DNA of 64,000 nt. It comes from Ramlibacter henchirensis. GTDB taxonomy: Bacteria; Pseudomonadota; Gammaproteobacteria; Burkholderiales; Burkholderiaceae_C. The DNA lies in the NCBI RefSeq assembly GCF_004682015.1, contig NZ_SMLM01000001.1, positions 1,302,001 through 1,366,000 on the forward strand, given 5' to 3'. Each line of letters begins with the position of its first letter. The first letter of the stretch is position 1. The notes under the pieces are model-generated. The model had not been told where the DNA came from and made no database searches. It saw only the letters and a program-made list of their open reading frames with translations. The translations under genes were made by a program, and so were the position numbers. Of this stretch, positions 55,102 to 63,391 are shown piece after piece.

Positions 55102-56892
55102 ATGGCCAATCACAAGACCGTGCGCATCGGCGGCGCCTCCGGTTTCTGGGGCGACAGCCGCTTGGGGCCGGCGCAGCTGGTGCAGTCGGGCTCGATCGAC
55201 TACCTGGTGTTCGACTACCTGGCGGAGACCACGATGGCGGTGCTGGCCGCCGCGCGGGCGAAGAAGCCCGAGATGGGCTACGCGACGGACTTCGTCGATA
55301 CCGCGTTGCAGCAGGTGCTGCCGCAGGTGCTGCGGCGCGGCATCAAGGTCGTCGCGAACGCAGGCGGCATCCACCCGCACGGCTGCGCTCAAGCCGTGAA
55401 GTCTCTTGCGCAGTCCATGGGGCTGTCGCCGCGGATCGCCGTGGTCGAGGGCGACGACGTCAGCGCCCAGATGCCGCGGCTGCGCGAGCAGGGCGTGGCA
55501 GACATGTTCACCGGCGAGCCGCTGCCTTCACGCGTGCTCAGCGCCAATGCCTACCTGGGCGCGTTCCCGATCGCACAGGCGCTGGCGACTGGAGCGGACA
55601 TCGTGATCACCGGCCGCGTGGTCGACAGCGCCGTCACGCTCGGTCCGCTCATCCATGAGTTCGGATGGCAGCCAGGCGACTACGACCGCCTCGCGGGCGG
55701 CAGCCTCGCCGGCCACATCATCGAATGCGGTTGCCAGGCCACCGGCGGGCTGTTCACCGATTGGGACCAGGTGCCGGACTGGCCGCACATCGGCTATCCG
55801 GTCGTCGATTGCTCCGCGGATGGCAGCTTCGAGCTGACCAAGCCGCCCGGCACAGGAGGCCTGGTGCGCGCCGCCTGCGTGGCCGAGCAGATGCTGTACG
55901 AGATCGGCGATCCGGGCGCCTACCTGCTGCCCGACGTGGCTTGCGACTTCCGCCAGGTCCGCATCGAGCAGGCGGGGCCGGAGCGCGTTCGCGTGAGTGG
56001 CGCGAGAGGCCGCCAGCCGGGGCCGCTCTACAAGGTATCGGCGACGCAGCTCGATGGTTTCCGCTGTGCCGGCATGCTGGTGATCGTGGGCATCGGTGCC
56101 GCCGGGAAGGCGCGCCGCACGGCGGATGCGATCCTCGAGAGAACCCGTGAACTGCTTGCGCAGGTCGGCCTCGGAGACTTCGCGGCGGCGCACGTCGAGC
56201 TGCTCGGCAGCGAAGCCCTGTACGGCCCGCATTCACGCGCGGCCGATGCGCGCGAGGTGATGGTGCGCATCGTCGTCGATCATCCGGACAAGCGCGCACT
56301 CGAGATCTTCGCGCGCGAGATCGCGCCGGCGGGCACGTCCTGGTCGCCCGGCACCACCATGCCCGCAGGCGGCAGGCCATCGCCTTCGCCCCTGATCAAG
56401 CCGTTCTCGTTCCTGCTCGACAAGGGCAGCGTGCCGGTGCGGGTGAGCGTCCATGGCGAAAGCACGCCCGTGGAGATCGCGGCCGGCGGCGTCCTGCAGT
56501 CTCCCGACGCGTTGCCCGCACCGCCAATGTGGAACGATCCCGCCGGCGAACCGCTGGTCGAAGTGCCGCTGATCCGCCTGGCGTGGGCGCGCAGCGGCGA
56601 CAAGGGCGACATGGAAAACATCGGCGTGATCGCGCGCCGTTCCGAGTGGTGGCCGCTGTTGTGGAACCGGCTCACTCCCGAGGTGGTGGCTGCGTATTTC
56701 GCGCACCTGGCAAGAGGACCCGTCGAGCGCTTCCAGCTGCCCGGCATCCACGCGGTCAACTTCGTGATCCACCGCGCGCTGGCCGGCGGCGGTCCTGCGT
56801 CGCCACGCTTCGATCCGCTGGGCAAGGGCTTCGCGCAGATGCTGCTGGACCTGCCGGTCAAGGTGCCGCATTCCCTCGCGCGCACGCTCTGA
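55102..56892 (+). CDS. AtuA-like protein (DUF1446 plus AtuA-type C-terminal domain)
   Basis: A 596-residue protein. The N-terminal part (about 1-450) is DUF1446, with IGGASGFWGDS, AGGIHPHGCAQ and ITGRVVDSAVTLGPLIHEFG. The C-terminal part (about 485-590) is the AtuA-like ferredoxin-fold domain with RLAWARSGDKGDMENIGVIA. AtuA is essential for acyclic terpene use in Pseudomonas but its reaction is unknown. The ATG at 55102 is used. It is divergent from the carboxylase operon by 106 bp with no regulator gene between, and abuts the crotonase gene tail to tail. Confidence 0.88.
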   Translation: MANHKTVRIGGASGFWGDSRLGPAQLVQSGSIDYLVFDYLAETTMAVLAAARAKKPEMGYATDFVDTALQQVLPQVLRRGIKVVANAGGIHPHGCAQAVKSLAQSMGLSPRIAVVEGDDVSAQMPRLREQGVADMFTGEPLPSRVLSANAYLGAFPIAQALATGADIVITGRVVDSAVTLGPLIHEFGWQPGDYDRLAGGSLAGHIIECGCQATGGLFTDWDQVPDWPHIGYPVVDCSADGSFELTKPPGTGGLVRAACVAEQMLYEIGDPGAYLLPDVACDFRQVRIEQAGPERVRVSGARGRQPGPLYKVSATQLDGFRCAGMLVIVGIGAAGKARRTADAILERTRELLAQVGLGDFAAAHVELLGSEALYGPHSRAADAREVMVRIVVDHPDKRALEIFAREIAPAGTSWSPGTTMPAGGRPSPSPLIKPFSFLLDKGSVPVRVSVHGESTPVEIAAGGVLQSPDALPAPPMWNDPAGEPLVEVPLIRLAWARSGDKGDMENIGVIARRSEWWPLLWNRLTPEVVAAYFAHLARGPVERFQLPGIHAVNFVIHRALAGGGPASPRFDPLGKGFAQMLLDLPVKVPHSLARTL

Positions 56893-57687
56893 TCAGAACT
56901 TGCCGTGCCGCCCCTCGCCGGCGGCGAAGCGCGTTGCGCCTTCGAGGCCGTCCGCGATGCACGGATGGCCGCCGCGCCACTCCTGGTGGAGCGCCTCGTT
57001 CAGCGGCAGGTCCCATTGGCGATACGCGCTCATCCGGTCGGCCCGCATCGTTCGCTGCGGGAAGGTCGCGAGTTGCCCGGCCAGTGAGACGGCCGCATCG
57101 CGCGCCTGGCCGCGTGGGACGACGCGGTTGCACAGGCCCATCTGCAGCGCCTCGGCGCTCTCCACCTTGCGCCCGGTGAGGATCAGGTCCATCGCGTGGC
57201 CCATGCCCACCAGGCGCGGCAGGCGCACGGTGCCGCCGTCGATCAGCGGCACGCCGAAGCGGCGGCAGTAGACGCCGAAGTACGCGTCCTCCTCCATCAC
57301 GCGCAAGTCGCACCACAGCGCCAGCTCCATGCCGCCGGCCACGGCCGCGCCGCTCACCGCCGCGATGACGGGTTTGGAGAGCAGCAGGCGCGAAGGGCCC
57401 ATCGGCCCCGGCGGCTGCGGCGTGCCGGGCTGGAAGTCGAGTTCCTCGAACACGGACTGCGCTTCGCCGGCCATACGCGCGCCGTACTGCAGGTCCCAGC
57501 CCGCGCAGAAGTGCCCGTTGGCGCCGTGGAAGACGGCGACCGTGGAGGACTCGTCCGCGTCAAAGGCGAGGAAGGCCTCGTACAACTGCCGCGCCGTCTC
57601 GCGGTCGACCGCGTTGCGCACTTCGCGGCGGTCGAGCGTGACGATCGTAAGTTCACCTTGCTTCTCGGTTCGCACGGGCGTTTGCAT
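56893..57687 (-). CDS. Enoyl-CoA hydratase/isomerase (crotonase) family protein
   Basis: A 264-residue crotonase-fold protein. The CoA oxyanion motifs are present (GHFCAGWDLQ; SGAAVAGGMELALWCDLRV). In the catalytic region, FGVPLIDGGTVRLPRLVG lacks the Glu found in hydratases such as rat crotonase (Glu144), and the second Glu (164) is Asp in HAMDLILTG. Hydration is therefore doubtful; isomerase, thioesterase or another crotonase activity is possible. The stop abuts that of the convergent atuA-like gene (TGATCA). Confidence 0.87.
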   Translation of the reverse strand: MQTPVRTEKQGELTIVTLDRREVRNAVDRETARQLYEAFLAFDADESSTVAVFHGANGHFCAGWDLQYGARMAGEAQSVFEELDFQPGTPQPPGPMGPSRLLLSKPVIAAVSGAAVAGGMELALWCDLRVMEEDAYFGVYCRRFGVPLIDGGTVRLPRLVGMGHAMDLILTGRKVESAEALQMGLCNRVVPRGQARDAAVSLAGQLATFPQRTMRADRMSAYRQWDLPLNEALHQEWRGGHPCIADGLEGATRFAAGEGRHGKF

Positions 57688-57796
57688 CGGGGCATTACAG
57701 CGGTCGCGACCGGGACGGTTCTCCGGACCAACCCTGTAGCCCTTTCGAATGACCTGGGGCTATAACCGGTCCCCACAAGAAAGGCGCCCGGCACAA

Positions 57797-58672
57797 GTGC
57801 AATTCCTCCAACTGGTGATCAGCGGCATCGCGCAGGGATGCATCTACGGTCTGATCGCGCTGGGCTTCGTGCTCATCTACAAGGCCACCGAGACGGTCAG
57901 CTTCGCCCAGGGCGAGCTGATGATGCTGGGCGCGTTCGCCGGGCTGGCGGTGATGACGCTGATGGGCCTGCCGTTCTGGGTGGGGGTGGTGTCGGCCATC
58001 GCGGCCATGGCCGTCTTCGGCGTGCTGCTCGAGCGCGTCGCCATCCGCCCGATCCTGGGCCAGCCGGCGTTCTCCATCGTGATGCTCACCATCGGCATCG
58101 GCTACGTGGCGCGTGGCGCCATCACCATGCTGCCGGCCATCGGCACCGAGACCCACACGCTGCCAGTCCCCTACAAGGACGTCCTCTGGCGCGCGGGCGG
58201 CCTGGTGGTCAACGCGGAGCAGGTGGTCGTGATCGGCGCCACCGCGCTGCTGTGCGCGCTGCTGTTCGCCACGTTCCGCTACAGCAAGGTGGGCATCGCG
58301 ATGCAGGCCGCGTCGCAGAACCAGCTGGCGGCCTACTACATGGGCATCCCGGTGCGCAGGCTCAACAGCATGGTGTGGGGCCTCGCCGCGGCGGTGGCCG
58401 CCATCGCCGGGCTGCTGCTGGCGCCCATCACCTTCGTCCACGCGAACATGGGGTTCATCGGGCTGAAGGCCTTCCCGGCGGCGGTGGTGGGCGGCTTCGG
58501 CAGCCTGCCGGGCGCCATCGTCGGCGGCCTGATCATCGGTGTCGTCGAGTCGCTGGCGGGCTTCTACCTGCCCGAGGGCTTCAAGGACATCGCGGCGTAC
58601 ATCGTGGTGCTCGTCATGCTGGTCGTGCTGCCCAACGGGCTGTTCGGCGAGAAGCTGAGAAAAAAGGTCTGA
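57797..58672 (+). CDS. livH: ABC transporter permease, LivH-like (operon 2)
   Basis: A 291-residue membrane protein with about eight hydrophobic segments: FLQLVISGIAQGCIYGLIAL and ETVSFAQGELMMLGAFAGL are LivH motifs. A GTG start at 57797 gives the family N-terminus; an in-frame ATG at 57749 would add 16 residues of non-membrane sequence and cannot be fully excluded. First gene of the second liv operon. Confidence 0.9.
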   Translation: MQFLQLVISGIAQGCIYGLIALGFVLIYKATETVSFAQGELMMLGAFAGLAVMTLMGLPFWVGVVSAIAAMAVFGVLLERVAIRPILGQPAFSIVMLTIGIGYVARGAITMLPAIGTETHTLPVPYKDVLWRAGGLVVNAEQVVVIGATALLCALLFATFRYSKVGIAMQAASQNQLAAYYMGIPVRRLNSMVWGLAAAVAAIAGLLLAPITFVHANMGFIGLKAFPAAVVGGFGSLPGAIVGGLIIGVVESLAGFYLPEGFKDIAAYIVVLVMLVVLPNGLFGEKLRKKV

Positions 58673-58676
58673 CGCC

Positions 58677-59753
58677 GTGCGCTTCATCTTCAAGACCGGC
58701 TACGACCAGGACATCCGGCTGGCCAAGCACGGCGGCCATGTGTTCTGGTACACCGCGCTCGGCGTCGTGCTGCTCGCCGCGCCCTGGCTGCTGTCGGAGT
58801 ACCTGCTGGCGCAGCTCACGTTCATCCTGATCTACGGCATCGTGGGCCTCGGCCTGATGGTGCTCGCCGGCTTCACCGGCCTGTTCTCGATCGGGCATGC
58901 GGCCTTCTTCGGTGTCGGCGCGTACACCCAGGCCGTGCTCACCAACATGGGCTGGCCGTTCCCCGTCGCAATGGCGGTCGCGGGTGCGTTGTCCGCCGTG
59001 GTGGGCATCGTGGTCGGCCTGCCGGCGCTGCGCGTGAAGGGCATCTACCTGGGCATCGCGACACTCGCCTTCGGCTTCATCGTGGAGGAGGGCTTCGCCC
59101 GCTGGGAGAAGGTCACCGGCGGCAACGCGGGCCTGACGGTCGGCACGCCCAGGGCCTTCGGCTGGGCGGCCGACACCGGGCCCGAGTTCTACTTCGTCTG
59201 CCTGGCCACCACCGTGCTCGCCACGCTGGCCTGCGCCAACCTGCTGCGCTCGACCACCGGCCGTGCCTTCGTGGCGATCCGCGATTCCGAGATCTCCGCG
59301 CAGAGCATGGGCATCCACCTGGCCTACTACAAGACGCTCAGCTTCGCGATCTCCGCGGCGCTGGCCGGCGTCGGCGGTGCGCTCTACGGCCACCAGCTTC
59401 GCTTCCTGTCCCCGGACCAGTTCAACATCATCCAGTCCATCGACCTGCTGCTGATGGTGGTGATCGGCGGGCTCGGTTCGCTGCACGGAGCCTTCCTCGG
59501 CGCGATCTTCCTGATCGGGCTGCCGCAGGCCATCTCCGCGGTGAAGGACTGGCTGCCGCCGGCGATCGGGCAGGCGCCCGGGCTCAAGGCGGTGGTCTAT
59601 GGCCTGGTGCTGATCGCCTTCGTGCTGTTCGAGCCGCTCGGCCTGTACGGCCGCTGGCTGAAGGTGCGCGCCTGGTTCCAGCTGTTCCCGTTCTACCGCA
59701 AGGGCATGTTCAGGCGGCAGAAGTCGTTCCAGAAATCGGAAAGATTGAAATGA
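58677..59753 (+). CDS. livM: ABC transporter permease, LivM-like (operon 2)
   Basis: A 358-residue membrane protein with a longer cytosolic N- and C-terminal tail than operon 1 LivM. Motifs: LAGFTGLFSIGHAAFFGVGA and FVAIRDSEISAQSMGIHLAY. A GTG start at 58677 is used. The stop overlaps the livG start by 4 bp. Confidence 0.93.
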   Translation: MRFIFKTGYDQDIRLAKHGGHVFWYTALGVVLLAAPWLLSEYLLAQLTFILIYGIVGLGLMVLAGFTGLFSIGHAAFFGVGAYTQAVLTNMGWPFPVAMAVAGALSAVVGIVVGLPALRVKGIYLGIATLAFGFIVEEGFARWEKVTGGNAGLTVGTPRAFGWAADTGPEFYFVCLATTVLATLACANLLRSTTGRAFVAIRDSEISAQSMGIHLAYYKTLSFAISAALAGVGGALYGHQLRFLSPDQFNIIQSIDLLLMVVIGGLGSLHGAFLGAIFLIGLPQAISAVKDWLPPAIGQAPGLKAVVYGLVLIAFVLFEPLGLYGRWLKVRAWFQLFPFYRKGMFRRQKSFQKSERLK

Positions 59754-60622
59754 ACGATGCCGTGACCAGGCCCCTCGAAGCGAAGCGCGCGAGCCCTTCG
59801 GCCGCTGCCGCGCCGCCGCAAGAAGACGTCTTGCTCTCCGCGAAGAACCTCTCCGTGCGTTTCGGCGGCGTGCTCGCGGTCAACAACGTCAGCTTCGACG
59901 TGCGCCGCGGCGAGGTGTTCACCCTGATCGGCCCCAACGGCGCCGGCAAGACGACGGTGTTCAACCTGATCAGCCGCATCTACAACCCCACCAGCGGCAG
60001 CATCGATTACGAGGGCGTGCCGCTTACGCGCCAGCCGCCGCACCGCATCGCGGGCCTGGGCATCGCGCGCACCTTCCAGAACATCGAGCTGTTCGAGCAC
60101 GCCACCGTGCTGCACAACCTGCTGATCGGCCGGCACACGCACCGGCGCACCCAGTTCTGGTCCGACATCTTCTTCACCCGCGGCGTGCGCGCGGCCGAGA
60201 TCGAGGCGCGCGAGAAGGTGGAGCGCGTCATCGACCTGCTGGACCTGCAGCATTACCGGGACACCACCGTCGCGGGACTGCCGTACGGTGTTCGCAAGGT
60301 GGTGGAACTCGGGCGCGCGCTGTGCACCGAGCCCAGGCTGCTGTTGCTGGACGAGCCGTCCTCGGGCCTGAACGTCGAGGAGACCGAGGACATGGCGTTC
60401 TGGATCCAGGACATCCAGCAGGAACTGGGCGTCACCGTGCTCATGGTCGAGCACGACATGACGCTGGTGTCCAAGGTGTCCGACCGCGTGCTGGCCATGA
60501 ACCAGGGCGAAGTGCTGGCAATGGGCACGCCGCAGCAGGTGCAGGCGCACCCGGGCGTGATCGAAGCCTATCTCGGCGCCGCGGAAGATGTGGCCACGCT
60601 GCGGCGGGAGGCGGCGCGATGA
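59750..60622 (+). CDS. livG: ABC transporter ATPase, LivG-like (operon 2)
   Basis: A 290-residue ATPase with an N-terminal extension of about 25 residues before the nucleotide-binding fold. Walker A GPNGAGKTT, signature-like LPYGVRKVVELGRAL, Walker B LLLLDEPSSGL and switch VEHDMTLV. Overlaps livM and livF by 4 bp each. Confidence 0.93.
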   Translation: MNDAVTRPLEAKRASPSAAAAPPQEDVLLSAKNLSVRFGGVLAVNNVSFDVRRGEVFTLIGPNGAGKTTVFNLISRIYNPTSGSIDYEGVPLTRQPPHRIAGLGIARTFQNIELFEHATVLHNLLIGRHTHRRTQFWSDIFFTRGVRAAEIEAREKVERVIDLLDLQHYRDTTVAGLPYGVRKVVELGRALCTEPRLLLLDEPSSGLNVEETEDMAFWIQDIQQELGVTVLMVEHDMTLVSKVSDRVLAMNQGEVLAMGTPQQVQAHPGVIEAYLGAAEDVATLRREAAR

Positions 60623-61431
60623 GCGCGACGGCTCCGGCCACGACATCGGCGCGCGGCGACGAACAGCCGGTGCTGCGCCTGGCCAACGTGGAATCGGCCT
60701 ACGGCCCGGTCAAGGCGATCCGCGGCGTGAGCCTGCAGGTGCGGCGCGGCGAGATCGCCACCGTGCTGGGCAGCAACGGCTCGGGCAAGACCACCATCCT
60801 CAAGACCATCTCCGGCATCATCGATCCGCTCAAGGGCTCGGTGGAGTTCAAGGGCGAGAACATCACCGCGCGCGACCCGGCGTACATCGTGCAACAGGGC
60901 CTCTCCCACGTGCCGGAAGGCCGCGAGGTGTTCCCGCTGCTCTCCGTGCGAGACAACCTGGCCATGGGCGCCTACACGCGCAAGGACCGTGACGCGGTCG
61001 CACGCGACATGGAGGCCGTGTTCTCCTACTTCCCGATCCTGCGGGAGCGCGCCTCGCAGGACGCGGGCCTGCTCTCCGGCGGCCAGCAGCAGATGCTGTC
61101 GATCTCGCGCGCGATCATGGCCGCCTCGGAGGTGATCCTGCTGGACGAGCCCAGCCTCGGCCTTTCGCCCAAGCTGACGAAGGAAATCTTCGAGATCGTG
61201 GTGCGCATCAACCGCGAACGCGGCACCACGCTGCTGCTGGTGGAGCAGAACGCCAACATGGCGCTCAACGCCGCCGATTACGGCTACGTGCTGGAGAACG
61301 GCCGCATCGTGATGGAAGACGACTGCGCCCGCCTGCGCGAGAAGGAAGACATCAAGGAGTTCTACCTCGGCATGAAGGAAGCGGGCGTGCGCGGCGAGCG
61401 GCGCTGGAAGAAGAAGAAAACCTGGAGATGA
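60619..61431 (+). CDS. livF: ABC transporter ATPase, LivF-like (operon 2)
   Basis: A 270-residue ATPase: Walker A GSNGSGKTT, signature LLSGGQQQMLSISRAI, Walker B VILLDEPSLGL. The C-terminus is extended and strongly basic (RRWKKKKTWR). The ATG at 60619 overlaps the livG stop. Followed 4 bp later by an acyl-CoA ligase gene. Confidence 0.93.
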   Translation: MSATAPATTSARGDEQPVLRLANVESAYGPVKAIRGVSLQVRRGEIATVLGSNGSGKTTILKTISGIIDPLKGSVEFKGENITARDPAYIVQQGLSHVPEGREVFPLLSVRDNLAMGAYTRKDRDAVARDMEAVFSYFPILRERASQDAGLLSGGQQQMLSISRAIMAASEVILLDEPSLGLSPKLTKEIFEIVVRINRERGTTLLLVEQNANMALNAADYGYVLENGRIVMEDDCARLREKEDIKEFYLGMKEAGVRGERRWKKKKTWR

Positions 61432-61435
61432 CCCG

Positions 61436-63292
61436 ATGAGCAATCTCTGGAACGCCGTGAAGATCGAACCGCGCAACGAGCTGGTGCTCGAAGGCGACAC
61501 GGTGCCCGTGATGTTCTGGAACGCCGTGCGCCTGCGCGGCCCCAAGGTCTGGATGCGGCAGAAGGAGCTGGGCCTGTGGCGCAGCTGGACCTGGGACGAA
61601 GCCGGCCGCATCGTGCGCGAGCTGGGCGGCGGGCTGATGGCGCTGGGCTTGCAGCCGCGCGACACCGCTTCCATCCTGGCCAACACCCGCGCCGAATGGG
61701 TGTGGGCGGACCTGGCGGTGCTGTCCGCGGGTGGCGTCTCCAACGGCATCTACCCGACCGACGCGCCCTCGCAGGTGCAGTTCCTGTGCGAGGACTCGGG
61801 CACCAGCATCCTGTTCGTCGAGGACGAGGAGCAGCTGGACAAGGCGCTGGAAGTGCGCGAGCGCCTTCCGCGGCTTCGCAGGATCGTGGTGATGGACATG
61901 GAGGGCCTGCGCGACCTGGCCGATCCGATGGTCCTGAGCTTCGACGCATTGCGACAGCTCGGACGCGAGTACAACGCGCAGCATCCACAGGAACTCGATC
62001 GCCGCGTGCAGGCCTGCAAGCCCGGGGAACTGGCCATCCTGGTCTACACCTCCGGCACCACCGGCAAGCCCAAGGGCGCGATGCACAGCCACGGCGCGCT
62101 GGTCTACATCACGCGCGCGTACAACCCGCTGCTGCCGCAGGACGAGAGCGACGAGCGCATGTGCTTCCTGCCCCTGTGCCACATCGCCGAGCGCATCGCG
62201 GGCGAGTATTTCCCGCTCTACACCGGCTCGCGCGTCAACTTCGTCGAGAACCCGGAGACGGTGCCGGAGAACATCCGCGAGATCCAGCCCACGGTGTTCT
62301 TCGCCGTGCCGCGCGTGTGGGAGAAGTTCTATTCGGCCGTGATGATCGGGCTGCGCGAATCCACGAAGCTGCAGCAGGCGATCTACGCCTGGAGCATCCG
62401 CGTCGGCGGGCGCATCGCCGACCGGGTGCTGGCCGGCAAGCCGGTGCCGGGCGCGCTGAAGCTGCAGTTCCTCGTCGCACGCGCGCTGGCGCTGGACAAC
62501 GTGCGCAAGCTGATCGGAATCCATCGCGCGCGGTTCCTGCTCACGGGCGCCGCGCCGATCTCGCCGGAGCTGATCCGCTGGTATCTCTCGCTGGGCCTGC
62601 CGATGCTGGAGGCCTGGGGCATGACCGAGACCTGCGGGGCATCGTCCTGCGTGCCTCCGGGCCGCATCAAGCCCGGCACCATCGGGCCGGCGGGCGCGCA
62701 CAACCAGATGCGGGTGGACCCGGCCACCGGCGAGATCCAGGTCAAGGGCCCCAACGTGTTCATGGGCTACCTGAACCAGCCGGAGAAGACGGCCGAATCG
62801 TTCACGACCGACGGCTGGTTCCGCACGGGCGACGTGGGGGGAGTGGACGAAGACGGCTACTTCCGCATCACCGACCGGATGAAGGACATCATCATCACGG
62901 CCGGCGGCAAGAACATCACGCCCAGCGAGCTGGAAAACGAGCTGAAGTTCTCGCCCTACATCACCGATGCGGTGATCATCGGCGACAAGAAGCCGTACCT
63001 GACGGCGATCATCATGATCGACCAGGAGAACGTCGAGAAGTACGCGCAGGACCACGACGTTCCCTTCAGCAACTACGCCAGCCTGACGCGCGCGCGCGAG
63101 GTGCAGGACTTGATCCAGGGCGAGATCGACCGCGTGAACGCCCGCTTCGCGCGGGTGGAGCAGATCAAGCGGTTCTTCCTGCTGGACACGCAATTGAGCG
63201 CGGAGGACGAGGAGCTCACGCCCACGATGAAGCTCAAGCGCAAGCTGGTGGAACGCAAATACGCCCCGCAGATCGACGCGATGTACCAGTGA
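61436..63292 (+). CDS. AMP-dependent acyl-CoA ligase (FadD15-like)
   Basis: A 618-residue AMP-forming ligase of the long-chain/aromatic acyl-CoA synthetase type: LVYTSGTTGKPKGAMHSHGA, LEAWGMTETCGASSCVPPGR, DRMKDIIITAGGKNITPSE and a KLKRKLVERKY end. Its place between the transport ATPase and the substrate-binding protein implies that the imported acid is converted to its CoA ester on entry. The substrate could be an aromatic or medium-chain acid; not resolved. Confidence 0.9.
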   Translation: MSNLWNAVKIEPRNELVLEGDTVPVMFWNAVRLRGPKVWMRQKELGLWRSWTWDEAGRIVRELGGGLMALGLQPRDTASILANTRAEWVWADLAVLSAGGVSNGIYPTDAPSQVQFLCEDSGTSILFVEDEEQLDKALEVRERLPRLRRIVVMDMEGLRDLADPMVLSFDALRQLGREYNAQHPQELDRRVQACKPGELAILVYTSGTTGKPKGAMHSHGALVYITRAYNPLLPQDESDERMCFLPLCHIAERIAGEYFPLYTGSRVNFVENPETVPENIREIQPTVFFAVPRVWEKFYSAVMIGLRESTKLQQAIYAWSIRVGGRIADRVLAGKPVPGALKLQFLVARALALDNVRKLIGIHRARFLLTGAAPISPELIRWYLSLGLPMLEAWGMTETCGASSCVPPGRIKPGTIGPAGAHNQMRVDPATGEIQVKGPNVFMGYLNQPEKTAESFTTDGWFRTGDVGGVDEDGYFRITDRMKDIIITAGGKNITPSELENELKFSPYITDAVIIGDKKPYLTAIIMIDQENVEKYAQDHDVPFSNYASLTRAREVQDLIQGEIDRVNARFARVEQIKRFFLLDTQLSAEDEELTPTMKLKRKLVERKYAPQIDAMYQ

Positions 63293-63391
63293 GGGCCGGC
63301 ATCTGCGGGATTACGCCAGCTTGACACCCCAAGGGCCCGGAGAAGAATCGCCCCGTTCAGCAGCGCTTTCATCGATAGAGGAGACCAGAAC

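Noticed and set aside
61352..63193. Long minus-strand frame opposite the acyl-CoA ligase
   Set aside because: The ligase motifs are on the plus strand; the antisense product has no recognisable fold.
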